Source: Actinomycetota bacterium (GTDB taxonomy: Bacteria; Actinomycetota; Acidimicrobiia; Acidimicrobiales; Ilumatobacteraceae). From it: a stretch of DNA of 33,585 bases. Below the pieces are notes generated by a model that was not told the DNA's origin, did not search any database, and worked only from the letters and a program-made list of their open reading frames with translations. Positions 7,716 through 16,823 of this stretch are shown one piece after another; within the stretch, counting starts at the first letter, position 1, and the number at the start of each line of letters is the position of its first letter. The position numbers were made by a program, and so were the translations under genes. The stretch is from contig WLPO01000005.1 in NCBI GenBank assembly GCA_009698745.1, positions 1 to 33,585 on the forward strand, written 5' to 3'.

Positions 7716-7731
7716 CAAAACGGCCGTTTTG
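7716..7731 (-). repeat. Perfect 16-bp palindrome in the gmk-rpoZ gap
   Basis: The sequence CAAAACGGCCGTTTTG reads the same on both strands and starts four bases after the gmk stop codon. As RNA it can form a 6-bp stem with a GGCC loop. The stem is AT-rich, and the short T stretch on its 3' side is followed by GTGCCC, so it is weak as a rho-independent terminator. It could instead be a dimeric operator upstream of rpoZ. Its function is not known. Confidence 0.4.
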
Positions 7732-7732
7732 G

Positions 7733-8299
7733 CTACTTCGAGCGGTTTGCTCGCTCGCGGGCTATCAGGTCCAGCATTTCGGTGACCGTCTCGGCCAAAT
7801 CGTCATTTATCAATACATAGTCGGCAAGAGCCTTGCCAACTGGCTCTTCATCTTCCGCTTTTTGTAGTCGCTGAACTACCTTTTGCTCTGCATCTCCCCG
7901 ACCAACCAATCGAGCTTTTTGTTCTTCTCGTGTCGGTGGCAATACAAACAACAACAGCGCATCAACATGTAGTCGCTTAACTTGTTGCGCACCATCCACT
8001 TCAATTTCGAGAACAATGTCTTTGCCTTCTGGCGCTTTTGGCATTGGAGTTCCGTACAGATTTCCCAAAAATTCAGTCCACTCCAAAAATCCACCTGCTG
8101 CAATGTGCTCGCGAAATTGGTCGTGTGTGACAAATTTGTATGCGTCCTGCATCTCGCCTTGGCGACGCTCGCGAGTTGTCCATGACCGGCTGAGCCACAA
8201 TCGATCATCGCGTTTCACAAGTTCTTCAACAATCGTACTTTTACCAACACCACCGGGCCCGGAGACAACAATGATCAATGATTTGCTGTTAACACTCAT
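7733..8299 (-). CDS. gmk: Guanylate kinase
   Basis: Gmk phosphorylates GMP (and dGMP) to GDP with ATP. The 188-aa protein has the P-loop GPGGVGKST at residues 14-22, the GMP-binding SRSWTTRERR, and the YKFVTHDQF and FLEWTEFLGNLYGTP blocks of the nucleotide-binding domain. The core strand VLEIEVDGAQQV is also present, followed by RLVGRG in the lid. All are normal for the family. The ATG overlaps the mihF stop as ATGA, so translation is coupled. The mihF-gmk-rpoZ-coaBC-metK order is the classic actinobacterial arrangement. It is followed by a short gap holding a 16-bp palindrome. Confidence 0.97.
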   Translation of the reverse strand: MSVNSKSLIIVVSGPGGVGKSTIVEELVKRDDRLWLSRSWTTRERRQGEMQDAYKFVTHDQFREHIAAGGFLEWTEFLGNLYGTPMPKAPEGKDIVLEIEVDGAQQVKRLHVDALLLFVLPPTREEQKARLVGRGDAEQKVVQRLQKAEDEEPVGKALADYVLINDDLAETVTEMLDLIARERANRSK

Positions 8300-8625
8300 G
8301 ACGCAGCGACCTCATCATCAATCAACTGCACAAGTCTCTTCCGTTGATCCATATTTAAGTTGCCAGTTCGCTCTGTCTCGCTCACATTCATTTGCGCCAA
8401 CAAATGCCGCGCTTTAACTTTTCCAATTCCGGGAATCACTTCAATCAACTTGCACACGTACAACACACTGCTGGCTTCATCGAGGTCACTCTGCGACAAA
8501 ATCGAATCAATTGTGAGTGATCCAGTTTCAACTTGCCTAAGAACGACGTCCATTTGTTGACGCAAAAGGTGCAATGGCAACACAGCTGCATGACGTTCGC
8601 TCGGCAGTCTGGTTGAGGTCGTCAT
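8296..8625 (-). CDS. mihF: Actinobacterial integration host factor (mIHF)
   Basis: This is a small nucleoid-associated DNA-binding protein of the mycobacterial IHF type, unrelated to the alpha/beta IHF of E. coli. The 109-aa sequence contains the helix-two-turn-helix core IEVIPGIGKVKARHLLAQ, in which PGIGKV is the helix-hairpin-helix-like DNA-contact turn, then a helix ending in MDQRKRLVQLID. The ATG at 8625 lies 29 bases after pyrD. In many actinobacteria pyrF lies directly before mihF; here that position is held by pyrD. Its stop overlaps the gmk start. It is expected to shape DNA and support recombination and gene regulation, as known for the family. Confidence 0.93.
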   Translation of the reverse strand: MTTSTRLPSERHAAVLPLHLLRQQMDVVLRQVETGSLTIDSILSQSDLDEASSVLYVCKLIEVIPGIGKVKARHLLAQMNVSETERTGNLNMDQRKRLVQLIDDEVAAS

Positions 8626-8654
8626 TGATCTATTTTACCGTTGACCAGTGATCT

Positions 8655-9632
8655 CTACTTGCCTGGAGCACGAAAACCACCGCGGTGGCTCAGACCAACC
8701 ACCTCAGACCAACTCGAGATCTTGTGGCGCTCTGCCCACCTGCATAATTCACCAGCAATTCGGTACGCGGCACGTGGTTCGGCGAATGACGCAGTGCCAA
8801 CCTGCACCGCGCTCGCGCCAGCCAACATCATCTCGAGGGCCTCGACGCCATTTGACACCCCACCGACGCCAACAATCGGCACGCCTGGTATCCGAGCGTA
8901 AATATCAAAAACAGCACGAACAGCAACCGGATGTATCCCTCTGCCAGATAATCCGCCGCCGCCATTACCAAGGGCTGGTCGACCAGTCGTTGAGTCGATG
9001 ATCATTCCAAGAGACGTGTTCACCAATGTCAATGCCTGGGCTCCCGCATTCATGCAAGCCTCAGCAACATCACCAATGCGGTCCGTGTTGGGTGACAATT
9101 TTGCCCACAGCGGTACACCAGAAACTTGAGACGCCTCAACAATCTGCGCAGCGAGATCTGCATCGTGAGCAAACATCGCGTGCGGTTTATTTTCGCCAAC
9201 TACCGCCGCTTTGATATTTGGGCATGACAAATTGATCTCCAACGCTGCAATTTTGTCTTTGACTGGCGCGAGCATGCGAGCCGCGTCAACATAATCTTGC
9301 ACTCCAAAACCCCAGATGCTGCACACAACGGTTGCGTCGATATCTACGAGTTGCGGCAAATCATTCGCAATCCATTGCTCGACACCTGGACCTTGAAGTC
9401 CAACCGCATTCAGCATCCCACTCGCCGTCGGATGCAACCGCGGTTTGGGGTTACCGCCCCATTCAAATGCCGCTAAAGACTTAACGACTACTGCACCAAG
9501 TTCGCGCAGGGGCATATATGCATCGAGTTCAACACCGAGTCCGGATGTGCCCGAAGCGGTCATCACCGGGTTTTTTAGCGTTACCGAACCAACGTGCGTT
9601 GCCAATTGCGGTGATCGCGATCGCAGTCTCAC
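8655..9632 (-). CDS. pyrD: Dihydroorotate dehydrogenase, class 1B type
   Basis: PyrD oxidises dihydroorotate to orotate with FMN, the fourth step of UMP synthesis. The 325-aa sequence shows [13 protein letters not shown] at the N-terminus and [20 protein letters not shown] holds C137, the catalytic base of class 1 enzymes (class 2 uses Ser). Further on are [19 protein letters not shown] and [16 protein letters not shown] for FMN phosphate binding. There is no N-terminal membrane-anchoring extension as in class 2. Overall the pattern is class 1B, which normally needs the iron-sulfur/FAD subunit PyrK; no pyrK is found here. The GTG start forms a GTGA overlap with carB. It is the last pyr gene of the operon. 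Confidence 0.95.
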   Translation of the reverse strand: MRLRSRSPQLATHVGSVTLKNPVMTASGTSGLGVELDAYMPLRELGAVVVKSLAAFEWGGNPKPRLHPTASGMLNAVGLQGPGVEQWIANDLPQLVDIDATVVCSIWGFGVQDYVDAARMLAPVKDKIAALEINLSCPNIKAAVVGENKPHAMFAHDADLAAQIVEASQVSGVPLWAKLSPNTDRIGDVAEACMNAGAQALTLVNTSLGMIIDSTTGRPALGNGGGGLSGRGIHPVAVRAVFDIYARIPGVPIVGVGGVSNGVEALEMMLAGASAVQVGTASFAEPRAAYRIAGELCRWAERHKISSWSEVVGLSHRGGFRAPGK

Positions 9633-12600
9633 TGCTGGTGATACTCCTGCAACGATTTCACTTCAAGTGGATGCTCTTGTTGCTCAAACAGACCTTGCAT
9701 AGCCGCCAAGGCCGCATTGATTGTTGTCACTGATGAAACCCTGAAGATATTTGCTGCTTTGCGAATTGCTTCGCCATCCGATCGACCGCCTCTGCCTTGC
9801 GGAGTATTGATCACAAACGCAATCTCACCACGCTTGATTAACTCAACAGCATCGTCTGGTTGTGCATCTTTTTTGGCTGCTGTTTCTGAAACTTTTCCGA
9901 CGACACGGTCAACAGGATGACCGAAACGCTGCAAATAATCCGCGGTACCAGTCGTCGCTGCAATACCAAGACCCAACTCGCGTAGTCGCTTAGCAACCAC
10001 AAGTCCGCTTGGCTTATCTCGGTCGTTGAGTGACAAGAACACCATGCCGCTTGTTGGCAATTCGGTTCCTGCAGCAATCTCAGCCTTCACAAATGCTCGA
10101 CCGAACGTAGAGTCGATGCCCATCACTTCGCCAGTCGAACGCATCTCTGGTCCTAGCGCCGTGTCAACTTCTGGGAAGCGACTAAATGGCAACACAGCTT
10201 CTTTGACCGAAACGTGTTTTCCGTTGACGGGCTTCTTCAAAAGACCTTCTGCGCGCAATTGAGCCAATGATGCTCCAAGCATTACTCTGCTTGCGATTTT
10301 TGCCAATGGCACACCGGTTGCTTTAGCAACGAACGGGACAGTTCGACTTGCTCGTGGATTTGCTTCGATCACGTAGATCTGTGAACTTGCTACGGCAAAT
10401 TGCACGTTGATCAGTCCACGCACATCCAGTGCATTGGCAATCACTTTTGTGTATGACTCGACTGCCTCAATAACCCAAGCCTCAAGAGTCGGAGGAGGAA
10501 TGACGCATGCAGAGTCTCCAGAGTGAACCCCGGCCTCCTCAACGTGCTCCATCACTGCGCCGATCAGCACTTCGCCAGTTGAATCGCGAATAGCATCAAC
10601 ATCAATTTCAGTGGCGTCATCCAAAAATCGATCGATGAGAACGGGTCGTTCTGACGAAAGTCCGCCCTCCCTGCCGAGAGTTCCAGCAACACTGAGCTCG
10701 TGCATCGCGCGCTCCAGGTGTGCTTCATCGTGCACAATCTGCATCGCCCGTCCGCCCAACACATAGCTAGGACGCACCAAAACCGGATAGCCAACTTTTA
10801 ACGCAATCTTTTTAGCTTCATCAATCGTCAACGCGGTTCCACCAGGAGGCTGAGTGATCTTGAGTTGTTCACACAAAGCACTCCACTTCTTTCGGTCTTC
10901 GGCAATGTCAATTGAATGTGGTGACGTACCAGCGATGAGTTCGACAGGAATATGATTTGCCAACTTCAACGGCGTCTGGCCACCCAGGCCGACTATCACT
11001 CGAGGCGCTACTCCACCAGCAAGAGTCTCTGCTTCAATCACATTCATTACGTCTTCTTGCGTCAGTGGCTCGAAGTACAAGCGATCCGAAGTGTCGTAAT
11101 CGGTCGACACCGTTTCTGGGTTGCAGTTGACCATGATTGTTTCAAAGCCTGCATCGCGCAGAGCGAAACTTGCATGCACGCAGCAATAGTCAAACTCGAT
11201 CCCCTGACCGATGCGGTTTGGCCCACTACCCAAAATGATCACCTTGGGCTTCGTCGAGTGGTGCACTTCGTTTTCATCTTCGTATGTCGAATAGTGATAC
11301 GGGGTTTGTGCAGCGAATTCGGCACTACATGTATCAACAGCCTTGTAGGTAGGAATCACGCCCGCGGCAATTCGTGTTGCACGCACCGTTGATTCTTCTA
11401 TCTTCCACAGATATGCCAATTGGGCGTCAGAGAAACCGAGTCGCTTTGCGCGTCGCCACGAACGCACCGTCATTTTTTTGATGCCACATGCATCCAATTC
11501 TTCGCGCTCATCAGTGATCATCGACATCTGGTCAAGGAACCAATAGTCGATGCGGCACGCTTCATAAATACGCTCGCGAGAAATACCCCGACGGACGCAC
11601 TCTCCTACTTGAAAAATACGCTCGGGCGTAGGGATCGCAATTTGCGCCAACATCTCATCATCAGATTTCTCGCGCATCAAGAGTTCTGGTGGATCGCAAT
11701 TCAATCCAGAACGACCATTTTCGAGCGAGCGAAGCGCCTTTTGCAAGCTTTCGGCAAAAGTACGGCCAATCGACATTGCTTCGCCGACGCTTTGCATCTG
11801 TGTACCCAATACGCCAGATGTGCCTGGAAACTTCTCGAAGGCCCAACGAGGGATCTTCGTAACCACATAATCGATCACCGGCTCAAAACTTGCCGGCGTC
11901 ATCTTGGTGATGTCATTGGAAATCTCATCCAAGGTGTAACCAACTGCCAACTTGGCTGCGATTTTTGCGATCGGAAAGCCAGTTGCCTTAGATGCCAAAG
12001 CAGACGAGCGTGAAACTCGCGGGTTCATTTCGATCACAACCTGCTCACCTGTCAGTGGGTTAACAGCAAATTGGACGTTGGAACCACCCGTCTCGACACC
12101 CACCCTGCGGATGCATGCGAAAGCGGCATCTCGCATTTTTTGATACTCGACGTCAGAAAGAGTCATCGCTGGAGCAACTGTGATTGAGTCGCCCGTATGG
12201 ACGCCCATCGGATCAATGTTTTCGATCGAACAAATGATTACGCAGTTGTCGGCACGATCACGCATCACTTCAAGCTCGTATTCTTTCCAACCGGCAATCG
12301 ACGTTTCAATCAACACTTCGCCAATGGGGCTGGCCAGTAAGCCGTCCGCAACAATCTTTTTAAAATCTGTTTCGCTGTGTGCGATACCAGTGCCACGACC
12401 ACCCAAAATATATGCAGGTCGAATAATGGCAGGCAATCCGATTTCATCGCGAACCGCCAAGGCCTCTTCCATATTGTGAGCTACACCGCTCACCGGAACA
12501 TTAAGACCAATTTCGATCATCGCAATCTTAAATTTTTCGCGATCCTCTGCCGTTGCGATCGCCTCTGCATTCGCACCAATAAGTTCTGGTGTGCCTGGCA

Positions 12601-12928
12601 CTCCTACTAGTCCGCGAGCGTGCAAGGCCATTGCCAAATTCAATGCGGTCTGACCTCCAAGTGTTGGCAAAACAGCATCAGGCTTTTCTCTCGCGATGAT
12701 TGCTGCAACAACGTCAACCGTGAGTGGTTCGATATATGTTCGATCAGCAAAATCTGGGTCGGTCATGATTGTTGCTGGGTTCGAGTTAGCCAAGATGACT
12801 CGGTAACCCTCTTCCTTCAACACTCGACACGCCTGTGTGCCCGAGTAGTCAAACTCACAAGCCTGACCAATAACGATTGGACCGGAGCCAATAATCAGAA
12901 TTGATTTCAAATCACTACGGCGTGGCAT
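9629..12928 (-). CDS. carB: Carbamoyl-phosphate synthase large subunit
   Basis: CarB combines ammonia (channelled from CarA), bicarbonate and two ATP into carbamoyl phosphate, which feeds pyrimidine and arginine synthesis. The 1099-aa length is normal. Two duplicated ATP-grasp halves are visible. The first opens with [21 protein letters not shown] and includes [18 protein letters not shown]; the second opens with [20 protein letters not shown] and includes [17 protein letters not shown]. The C-terminal MGS-like allosteric domain follows at about residue 950, with [24 protein letters not shown]. Its start overlaps the carA stop by one base (TGATG), and its stop overlaps the pyrD start by four. 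As one of the long genes in the unit, it supports a single pyr transcript. Confidence 0.98.
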   Translation of the reverse strand: MPRRSDLKSILIIGSGPIVIGQACEFDYSGTQACRVLKEEGYRVILANSNPATIMTDPDFADRTYIEPLTVDVVAAIIAREKPDAVLPTLGGQTALNLAMALHARGLVGVPGTPELIGANAEAIATAEDREKFKIAMIEIGLNVPVSGVAHNMEEALAVRDEIGLPAIIRPAYILGGRGTGIAHSETDFKKIVADGLLASPIGEVLIETSIAGWKEYELEVMRDRADNCVIICSIENIDPMGVHTGDSITVAPAMTLSDVEYQKMRDAAFACIRRVGVETGGSNVQFAVNPLTGEQVVIEMNPRVSRSSALASKATGFPIAKIAAKLAVGYTLDEISNDITKMTPASFEPVIDYVVTKIPRWAFEKFPGTSGVLGTQMQSVGEAMSIGRTFAESLQKALRSLENGRSGLNCDPPELLMREKSDDEMLAQIAIPTPERIFQVGECVRRGISRERIYEACRIDYWFLDQMSMITDEREELDACGIKKMTVRSWRRAKRLGFSDAQLAYLWKIEESTVRATRIAAGVIPTYKAVDTCSAEFAAQTPYHYSTYEDENEVHHSTKPKVIILGSGPNRIGQGIEFDYCCVHASFALRDAGFETIMVNCNPETVSTDYDTSDRLYFEPLTQEDVMNVIEAETLAGGVAPRVIVGLGGQTPLKLANHIPVELIAGTSPHSIDIAEDRKKWSALCEQLKITQPPGGTALTIDEAKKIALKVGYPVLVRPSYVLGGRAMQIVHDEAHLERAMHELSVAGTLGREGGLSSERPVLIDRFLDDATEIDVDAIRDSTGEVLIGAVMEHVEEAGVHSGDSACVIPPPTLEAWVIEAVESYTKVIANALDVRGLINVQFAVASSQIYVIEANPRASRTVPFVAKATGVPLAKIASRVMLGASLAQLRAEGLLKKPVNGKHVSVKEAVLPFSRFPEVDTALGPEMRSTGEVMGIDSTFGRAFVKAEIAAGTELPTSGMVFLSLNDRDKPSGLVVAKRLRELGLGIAATTGTADYLQRFGHPVDRVVGKVSETAAKKDAQPDDAVELIKRGEIAFVINTPQGRGGRSDGEAIRKAANIFRVSSVTTINAALAAMQGLFEQQEHPLEVKSLQEYHQQ

Positions 12929-14010
12929 CAGCGTTGTCCCATCAGTTCTGCAAATTCATTAAACAAATATCGACTGTCGTGCGGGCCTGGACCGGCTTCG
13001 GGGTGATACTGCACGCTGAAAGCGCGAACATCGCGAACGCGCATACCCTCGTTGGTTTGATCATTGAGATTGGTGTGAGTGATATCAGCTACGCCACTCA
13101 GTGATGCAGGGTCGACACAGAAGTTGTGATTCTGGCTAGTGATTTCAATGGAACCCGTGCGCAAGTTGCGCACAGGATGATTTGCCCCGTGGTGACCGAA
13201 CGGCAACTTGAATGTTTTGCCTCCGAGTGCGAGTGCCATGAGCTGATGTCCAAGGCAAATGCCAAACATCGGTACGCCTTGTTCAATGATGGCGCGAATC
13301 GCCGCAGGTGCGCCGCTAACAGTTTCAGGATCACCAGGTCCATTAGACAAAAACACGCCGTCAGGTTGTAGCGCCAATACTTGTTCAGCCGAGTAATCCG
13401 CAGGAACTACATGCACTGTCGCAATTTCGCTCAAGCAACGAAGAATCGTGCTCTTGATTCCAAAGTCGTACGCAACAACTTTCAAATGCCCACCACCAAC
13501 GATGTACGGCTGAGTAGTGGTTACCTGTTTCACCAAATCAATACCGGCCGTACCCAACTCACTCTGAGCACGAGCCAACACGCTTGCTTGACTCGCCTGG
13601 CCAAACGCACCGGGCATCGCCCCCGTATCACGAAGCACGCGAGTGAGCCTTCGGGTATCGATACCCGCGATTCCGCTTATATTCATTCCGCGCAGGTATG
13701 CATCAAGGTCGTTGTTGGCTCGCCAGTTGCTACGGCGTTGCGACATTTCGCGCACGATGACACCGCGTGCAAACACGTGCGATGACTCATTGTCGAGGGG
13801 TGTAGTTCCATAGTTGCCAATATGCGGAGTTGTGAACGTGATGATCTGACCGGCATACGAAGGGTCGGAAATGACTTCTTGATATCCCGTGAGAGCAGTG
13901 TGAAAGACGACTTCACCGCTTGCAATGCCGCCAACGGGATCCGCTCCTATTGCTTCGCCTTCAAAGACGCTGCCATCTCGGAGCACCAATACAGATTCGC
14001 GAATTGTCAT
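12928..14010 (-). CDS. carA: Carbamoyl-phosphate synthase small subunit
   Basis: CarA is the glutamine amidotransferase subunit that supplies ammonia to CarB. The track ORF begins at 14142 inside pyrC. I chose the ATG at 14010, which forms an ATGA overlap with the pyrC stop and gives 360 aa, normal for the family. The N-terminal domain (to about 150) has [20 protein letters not shown]. The class I amidotransferase domain has the NGPGDP oxyanion strand, the catalytic Cys at 252 ([10 protein letters not shown]), and His 336 with Glu 338 ([10 protein letters not shown]). All catalytic residues are in place. Its stop overlaps the carB start. Confidence 0.97.
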   Translation of the reverse strand: MTIRESVLVLRDGSVFEGEAIGADPVGGIASGEVVFHTALTGYQEVISDPSYAGQIITFTTPHIGNYGTTPLDNESSHVFARGVIVREMSQRRSNWRANNDLDAYLRGMNISGIAGIDTRRLTRVLRDTGAMPGAFGQASQASVLARAQSELGTAGIDLVKQVTTTQPYIVGGGHLKVVAYDFGIKSTILRCLSEIATVHVVPADYSAEQVLALQPDGVFLSNGPGDPETVSGAPAAIRAIIEQGVPMFGICLGHQLMALALGGKTFKLPFGHHGANHPVRNLRTGSIEITSQNHNFCVDPASLSGVADITHTNLNDQTNEGMRVRDVRAFSVQYHPEAGPGPHDSRYLFNEFAELMGQR

Positions 14011-15281
14011 TTCTGTGCTTCCCCATCTTGAACGGTGATTTGTCCGCGATACATCGTGCTGCGCACAATACCTCGCAATTGCCTTCCGACGAAGGGAGTA
14101 TTTTTGCTTTTGCTTGCCAACTTGGCAGGATTCACTTGCCACATCGCATCCAAGTCAACGACGCACAGATTGGCAATATCGCCTACTCCAATATTGCGAC
14201 CGTGACTTTCCGTGATCTGAGCAATTCGTGCTGGGTTGCGTGACATCACTGCAGCGATTTGCACTGGATCGAGATCTACCGCAGACAACACCACACCGAG
14301 GGCTGTTTCCAAACCGATCATGCCCGGTGGTGCCTGATCGAGCGAGAGCTCTTTATCTCGTCTGGCATGAGGCGCGTGATCAGTCGCGACGGCATCAATC
14401 GTTCCGTCCAACAAACCCGCCTTGAGCGCTTGAATGTCGTCCATGCTGCGTAGTGGCGGATTGACTTTATAGATGGGATCAAATGATTTCAGCAATTCCT
14501 GCGTCAATGACAAGTGATGTGGTGTCACCTCGGCCGTTACGTTCAGACCCTCGCTTTTGGCTGCTCGCACCAAATCGACTGACCGGGCAGTAGACAGATG
14601 CAGAAAATGCACCGACGCGCCGGTCAACCGAGACATCTCAATATCTCGTTGCACCATCATCTCCTCGGCAACTGCAGGCCAACCCGGCACACCCATGTCG
14701 GATGAGCAACCACATTCGTTCATGACTGCACCCTGAGTCAGCGCTGAAACCTCGCAGTGTTGCGCCATGGTCACCCCAAGAGTTTTCGCATACTGCATAG
14801 CTCGACCCATGAGTACAGGGTCTTGCACGCCAGAACCATCATCAGTAAAAATACGCACACCTGCTGCGCTGAGTTCGGCCAACGGCGCGAGTGCTTCGCC
14901 TAGGCGCCCCATTGTGATGCAGCCGCTCGGGAATACATCGAGCAAACCCGCCTTGCGTGCTTGTTCGCGAACAAATTCAATCACTGTCACCGAATCGTGT
15001 GCTGGGTTTGTATTCGGCATAGCAATGAGTGCTGTGTAACCACCCTTTGCGCCTGCTCGACTTGCTGTTTCGATCGTCTCGGTGTCCTCGCGACCTGGCT
15101 CGCGCAAATGTGCGTGCAAATCCACAAAACCAGGAAACACGTGACAACCAGTTGCATCAAGAGACACATCACCAGCGAGATTGCTTCCGACCTTCACAAT
15201 GACGTCATTGTCAACGAGCACATCAACCTTCTCGACACCGTTTGCCCCGACAACACTTCCACCCTTAATCACAATCGTCAT
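14007..15281 (-). CDS. pyrC: Dihydroorotase
   Basis: PyrC cyclises N-carbamoyl-aspartate to dihydroorotate, the third step of UMP synthesis, using a binuclear zinc centre. The 424-aa length and FVDLHAHLREPG (metal-binding H56 and H58) are typical of class I (long) dihydroorotases. Other features are GGYTALIAMPNTNPA (substrate-binding Asn), VTPHHLSL (zinc His) and ATDHAPHARRDKE (catalytic Asp and His). The ATG at 15281 overlaps the pyrB stop as ATGA, and the stop overlaps the carA start. Aspartate carbamoyltransferase lies directly upstream, as in Gram-positive pyr operons. Confidence 0.97.
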   Translation of the reverse strand: MTIVIKGGSVVGANGVEKVDVLVDNDVIVKVGSNLAGDVSLDATGCHVFPGFVDLHAHLREPGREDTETIETASRAGAKGGYTALIAMPNTNPAHDSVTVIEFVREQARKAGLLDVFPSGCITMGRLGEALAPLAELSAAGVRIFTDDGSGVQDPVLMGRAMQYAKTLGVTMAQHCEVSALTQGAVMNECGCSSDMGVPGWPAVAEEMMVQRDIEMSRLTGASVHFLHLSTARSVDLVRAAKSEGLNVTAEVTPHHLSLTQELLKSFDPIYKVNPPLRSMDDIQALKAGLLDGTIDAVATDHAPHARRDKELSLDQAPPGMIGLETALGVVLSAVDLDPVQIAAVMSRNPARIAQITESHGRNIGVGDIANLCVVDLDAMWQVNPAKLASKSKNTPFVGRQLRGIVRSTMYRGQITVQDGEAQK

Positions 15282-16201
15282 GACAACTCCTCTACTGAAA
15301 GCAAGTCAAATAAAACGGCCATCCGCACCGATACACCATTTGTGACTTGTCTATGAATTAAAGAATTCGGTATGTCGCTCGGATCGATCAACATCTCGAC
15401 ACCACGATTCATCGGTCCTGGGTGCATCACCACAGCACTTGATTGCAGCGCTGCAACGCGCTTTTCATCGAGCCCGTAACGCGTGCTGTATTCATGCAAA
15501 CTCGGCACCAAACCTTGCGCCATTCGTTCACTTTGCAGCCGCAGCATGTACAACACATCGGTGCTTGCAAGCACTGCGTCTAAATCATTGCTCACTTTCA
15601 CCGGCCAATGCTCAATGTTTAACGGCAGCAAAGTTGGAGGCGCGACCAATGTGATATTCGCCCCGAGCATCGAAAATGCATGAATGTTGCTCCGCGCAAC
15701 TCGGCTGTGCTTGATATCTCCAACGATCGTCAGATTGAGTCCACTGAGATCCTGTTTGCCGAGAGCCTCACGAACTGTAAAGCAATCCACAAGCGCTTGT
15801 GTCGGGTGCTGATGCGCACCATCACCTGCATTAACGATTGATGCGTTTGTCCACTGCGAAATTTGCCACGGTACGCCAACCGATTTGTGGCGCACAACAA
15901 ATGCATCAACCCCCATGTCGGTGATGGTCTCGATCGTGTCGCGCAGACTCTCGCCTTTGTTGACACTCGATGTAGAAACACTGAAATTCATTGTCTCTGC
16001 CGACAGTCGCTTTGCAGCGGTCTCAAAACTTAAACGCGTTCGCGTTGAGTCTTCAAAAAACAAACTCACGACTGTCTTGCCACGCAGCGCAGGCACTTTA
16101 GGAACTGCTCGGGTATTGATCTCGGCCATGCTTTCGGTGAGTTTGAGAATGCGCGATAATCCCTCTGCGCCTAGCTCGGATATTGAACGCAAGTGCTTCA
16201 C
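15278..16201 (-). CDS. pyrB: Aspartate carbamoyltransferase catalytic subunit
   Basis: PyrB joins carbamoyl phosphate and aspartate to give carbamoyl-aspartate, the committed pyrimidine step. The 307-aa sequence has the carbamoyl-phosphate loop [13 protein letters not shown] with STRTR at 52-56, the HPTQALVD motif at 131-138, [13 protein letters not shown], and [11 protein letters not shown] near the C-terminus. No pyrI regulatory subunit is present in the window, so it is likely an unregulated trimer like those of Gram-positives. The GTG start makes a GTGA overlap with pyrR and the stop overlaps pyrC. Expression would follow that of pyrR through coupling. Confidence 0.97.
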   Translation of the reverse strand: MKHLRSISELGAEGLSRILKLTESMAEINTRAVPKVPALRGKTVVSLFFEDSTRTRLSFETAAKRLSAETMNFSVSTSSVNKGESLRDTIETITDMGVDAFVVRHKSVGVPWQISQWTNASIVNAGDGAHQHPTQALVDCFTVREALGKQDLSGLNLTIVGDIKHSRVARSNIHAFSMLGANITLVAPPTLLPLNIEHWPVKVSNDLDAVLASTDVLYMLRLQSERMAQGLVPSLHEYSTRYGLDEKRVAALQSSAVVMHPGPMNRGVEMLIDPSDIPNSLIHRQVTNGVSVRMAVLFDLLSVEELS

Positions 16202-16743
16202 GATGCAGCCCCAGATGCGCTCGTCACGATTACACCATCTGCAGAGACGTCCACTTCATCGGTTGTTTGTGTTGGCATGTTCTTACCCACGTAATCGGGT
16301 CGGATGGGCAACTCGCGATGTCCACGATCGACCAACACTGCCAGTTGAACTGCGTGTGGTCGACCAAAATTATTAAGGCCTTCAAGTGCTGCGCGTACGG
16401 TTCTTCCGGTGTACAACACATCATCGATCAATACAACGGTCGCACCAGTGATGTCGCAGGGAATATGGCTTGCCGAGCCCGCAACAACGGGTCGCAAACC
16501 AATGTCATCGCGGTACATCGTTGGATCAAGCGAACCTACTGGCACCGCAAAGTTGGGTTCGATCGCAGAGATTCGTTCGCCCAGTGCCTCTGCAATCCAG
16601 GTTCCACCGCGTTGCAGACCAACAAGTACCACGTTTTCGATTCCGTGATTGCGCTCGACAATTTCGTGGGCAATACGACTAATAGCTCGAGTTACATCGG
16701 GGCCAGACATGACGGCAACTGCCGATTGTGGTGCACTACTCAC
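16198..16743 (-). CDS. pyrR: PyrR: pyr operon regulator / uracil phosphoribosyltransferase
   Basis: PyrR senses uridine nucleotides and binds an RNA hairpin to turn down the pyr genes; many also have uracil phosphoribosyltransferase activity. The 181-aa sequence contains the PRPP-binding motif [16 protein letters not shown] at about 103-118, [12 protein letters not shown] near the N-terminus, and [22 protein letters not shown], all normal for PyrR. The GTG at 16743 was chosen because GAAGGG lies seven bases before it. A hairpin matching the PyrR-binding consensus is just upstream of this ribosome-binding site, suggesting that PyrR blocks its own translation. Four-base overlap with pyrB would pass the effect on to the rest of the operon. 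Confidence 0.96.
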   Translation of the reverse strand: MSSAPQSAVAVMSGPDVTRAISRIAHEIVERNHGIENVVLVGLQRGGTWIAEALGERISAIEPNFAVPVGSLDPTMYRDDIGLRPVVAGSASHIPCDITGATVVLIDDVLYTGRTVRAALEGLNNFGRPHAVQLAVLVDRGHRELPIRPDYVGKNMPTQTTDEVDVSADGVIVTSASGAAS

Positions 16744-16747
16744 TGTT

Positions 16748-16755
16748 GTCCCTTC
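16748..16755 (-). promoter_or_regulatory. Strong ribosome-binding site of pyrR
   Basis: On the minus strand GAAGGGAC ends four bases before the GTG of pyrR. It supports this non-ATG start, and it lies only two bases after the putative PyrR hairpin, so protein bound there would hide it from the ribosome. Confidence 0.7.
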
Positions 16756-16757
16756 GT

Positions 16758-16777
16758 TTGAACCTCACAGGGCTCAA
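16758..16777 (-). promoter_or_regulatory. Putative PyrR-binding RNA hairpin in the pyr leader
   Basis: Read on the minus strand, TTGAGCC-CTGTGA-GGTTCAA folds into a 7-bp stem (one G-U pair) with a six-base loop. The AGCCCTGTGAGGTT part matches the remembered PyrR-binding consensus ARUCCNGNGAGGYU at every position but one. The exception, U to C, keeps and strengthens a stem pair. The loop CUGUGA fits CNGNGA. Flanking CGT and ACG could make a lower stem with an asymmetric bulge, as known elements have. It ends two bases before the pyrR ribosome-binding site. This arrangement suggests translational repression, as described for Mycobacterium smegmatis, rather than attenuation. Confidence 0.8.
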
Positions 16778-16787
16778 TTAACGACCT

Positions 16788-16803
16788 GCATTCTGATGAA
16801 TGC
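16788..16803 (-). other. Upstream leader hairpin
   Basis: GCATTC-ATCA-GAATGC forms a perfect 6-bp stem with a four-base loop on the minus strand. It lies 20 bases after the stop of the DUF2079-type gene and 10 bases before the PyrR hairpin. No run of T follows, so it is a poor intrinsic terminator. It may be part of the pyr leader structure or a transcript end protected from decay. Confidence 0.4.
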
Positions 16804-16823
16804 GTATTTGACTGTAGCACCTA

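Noticed and set aside
16788-16803. Intrinsic terminator after the DUF2079-type gene
   Set aside because: The hairpin has only six pairs and no T-run follows, so termination here is not supported; kept as a leader hairpin only.
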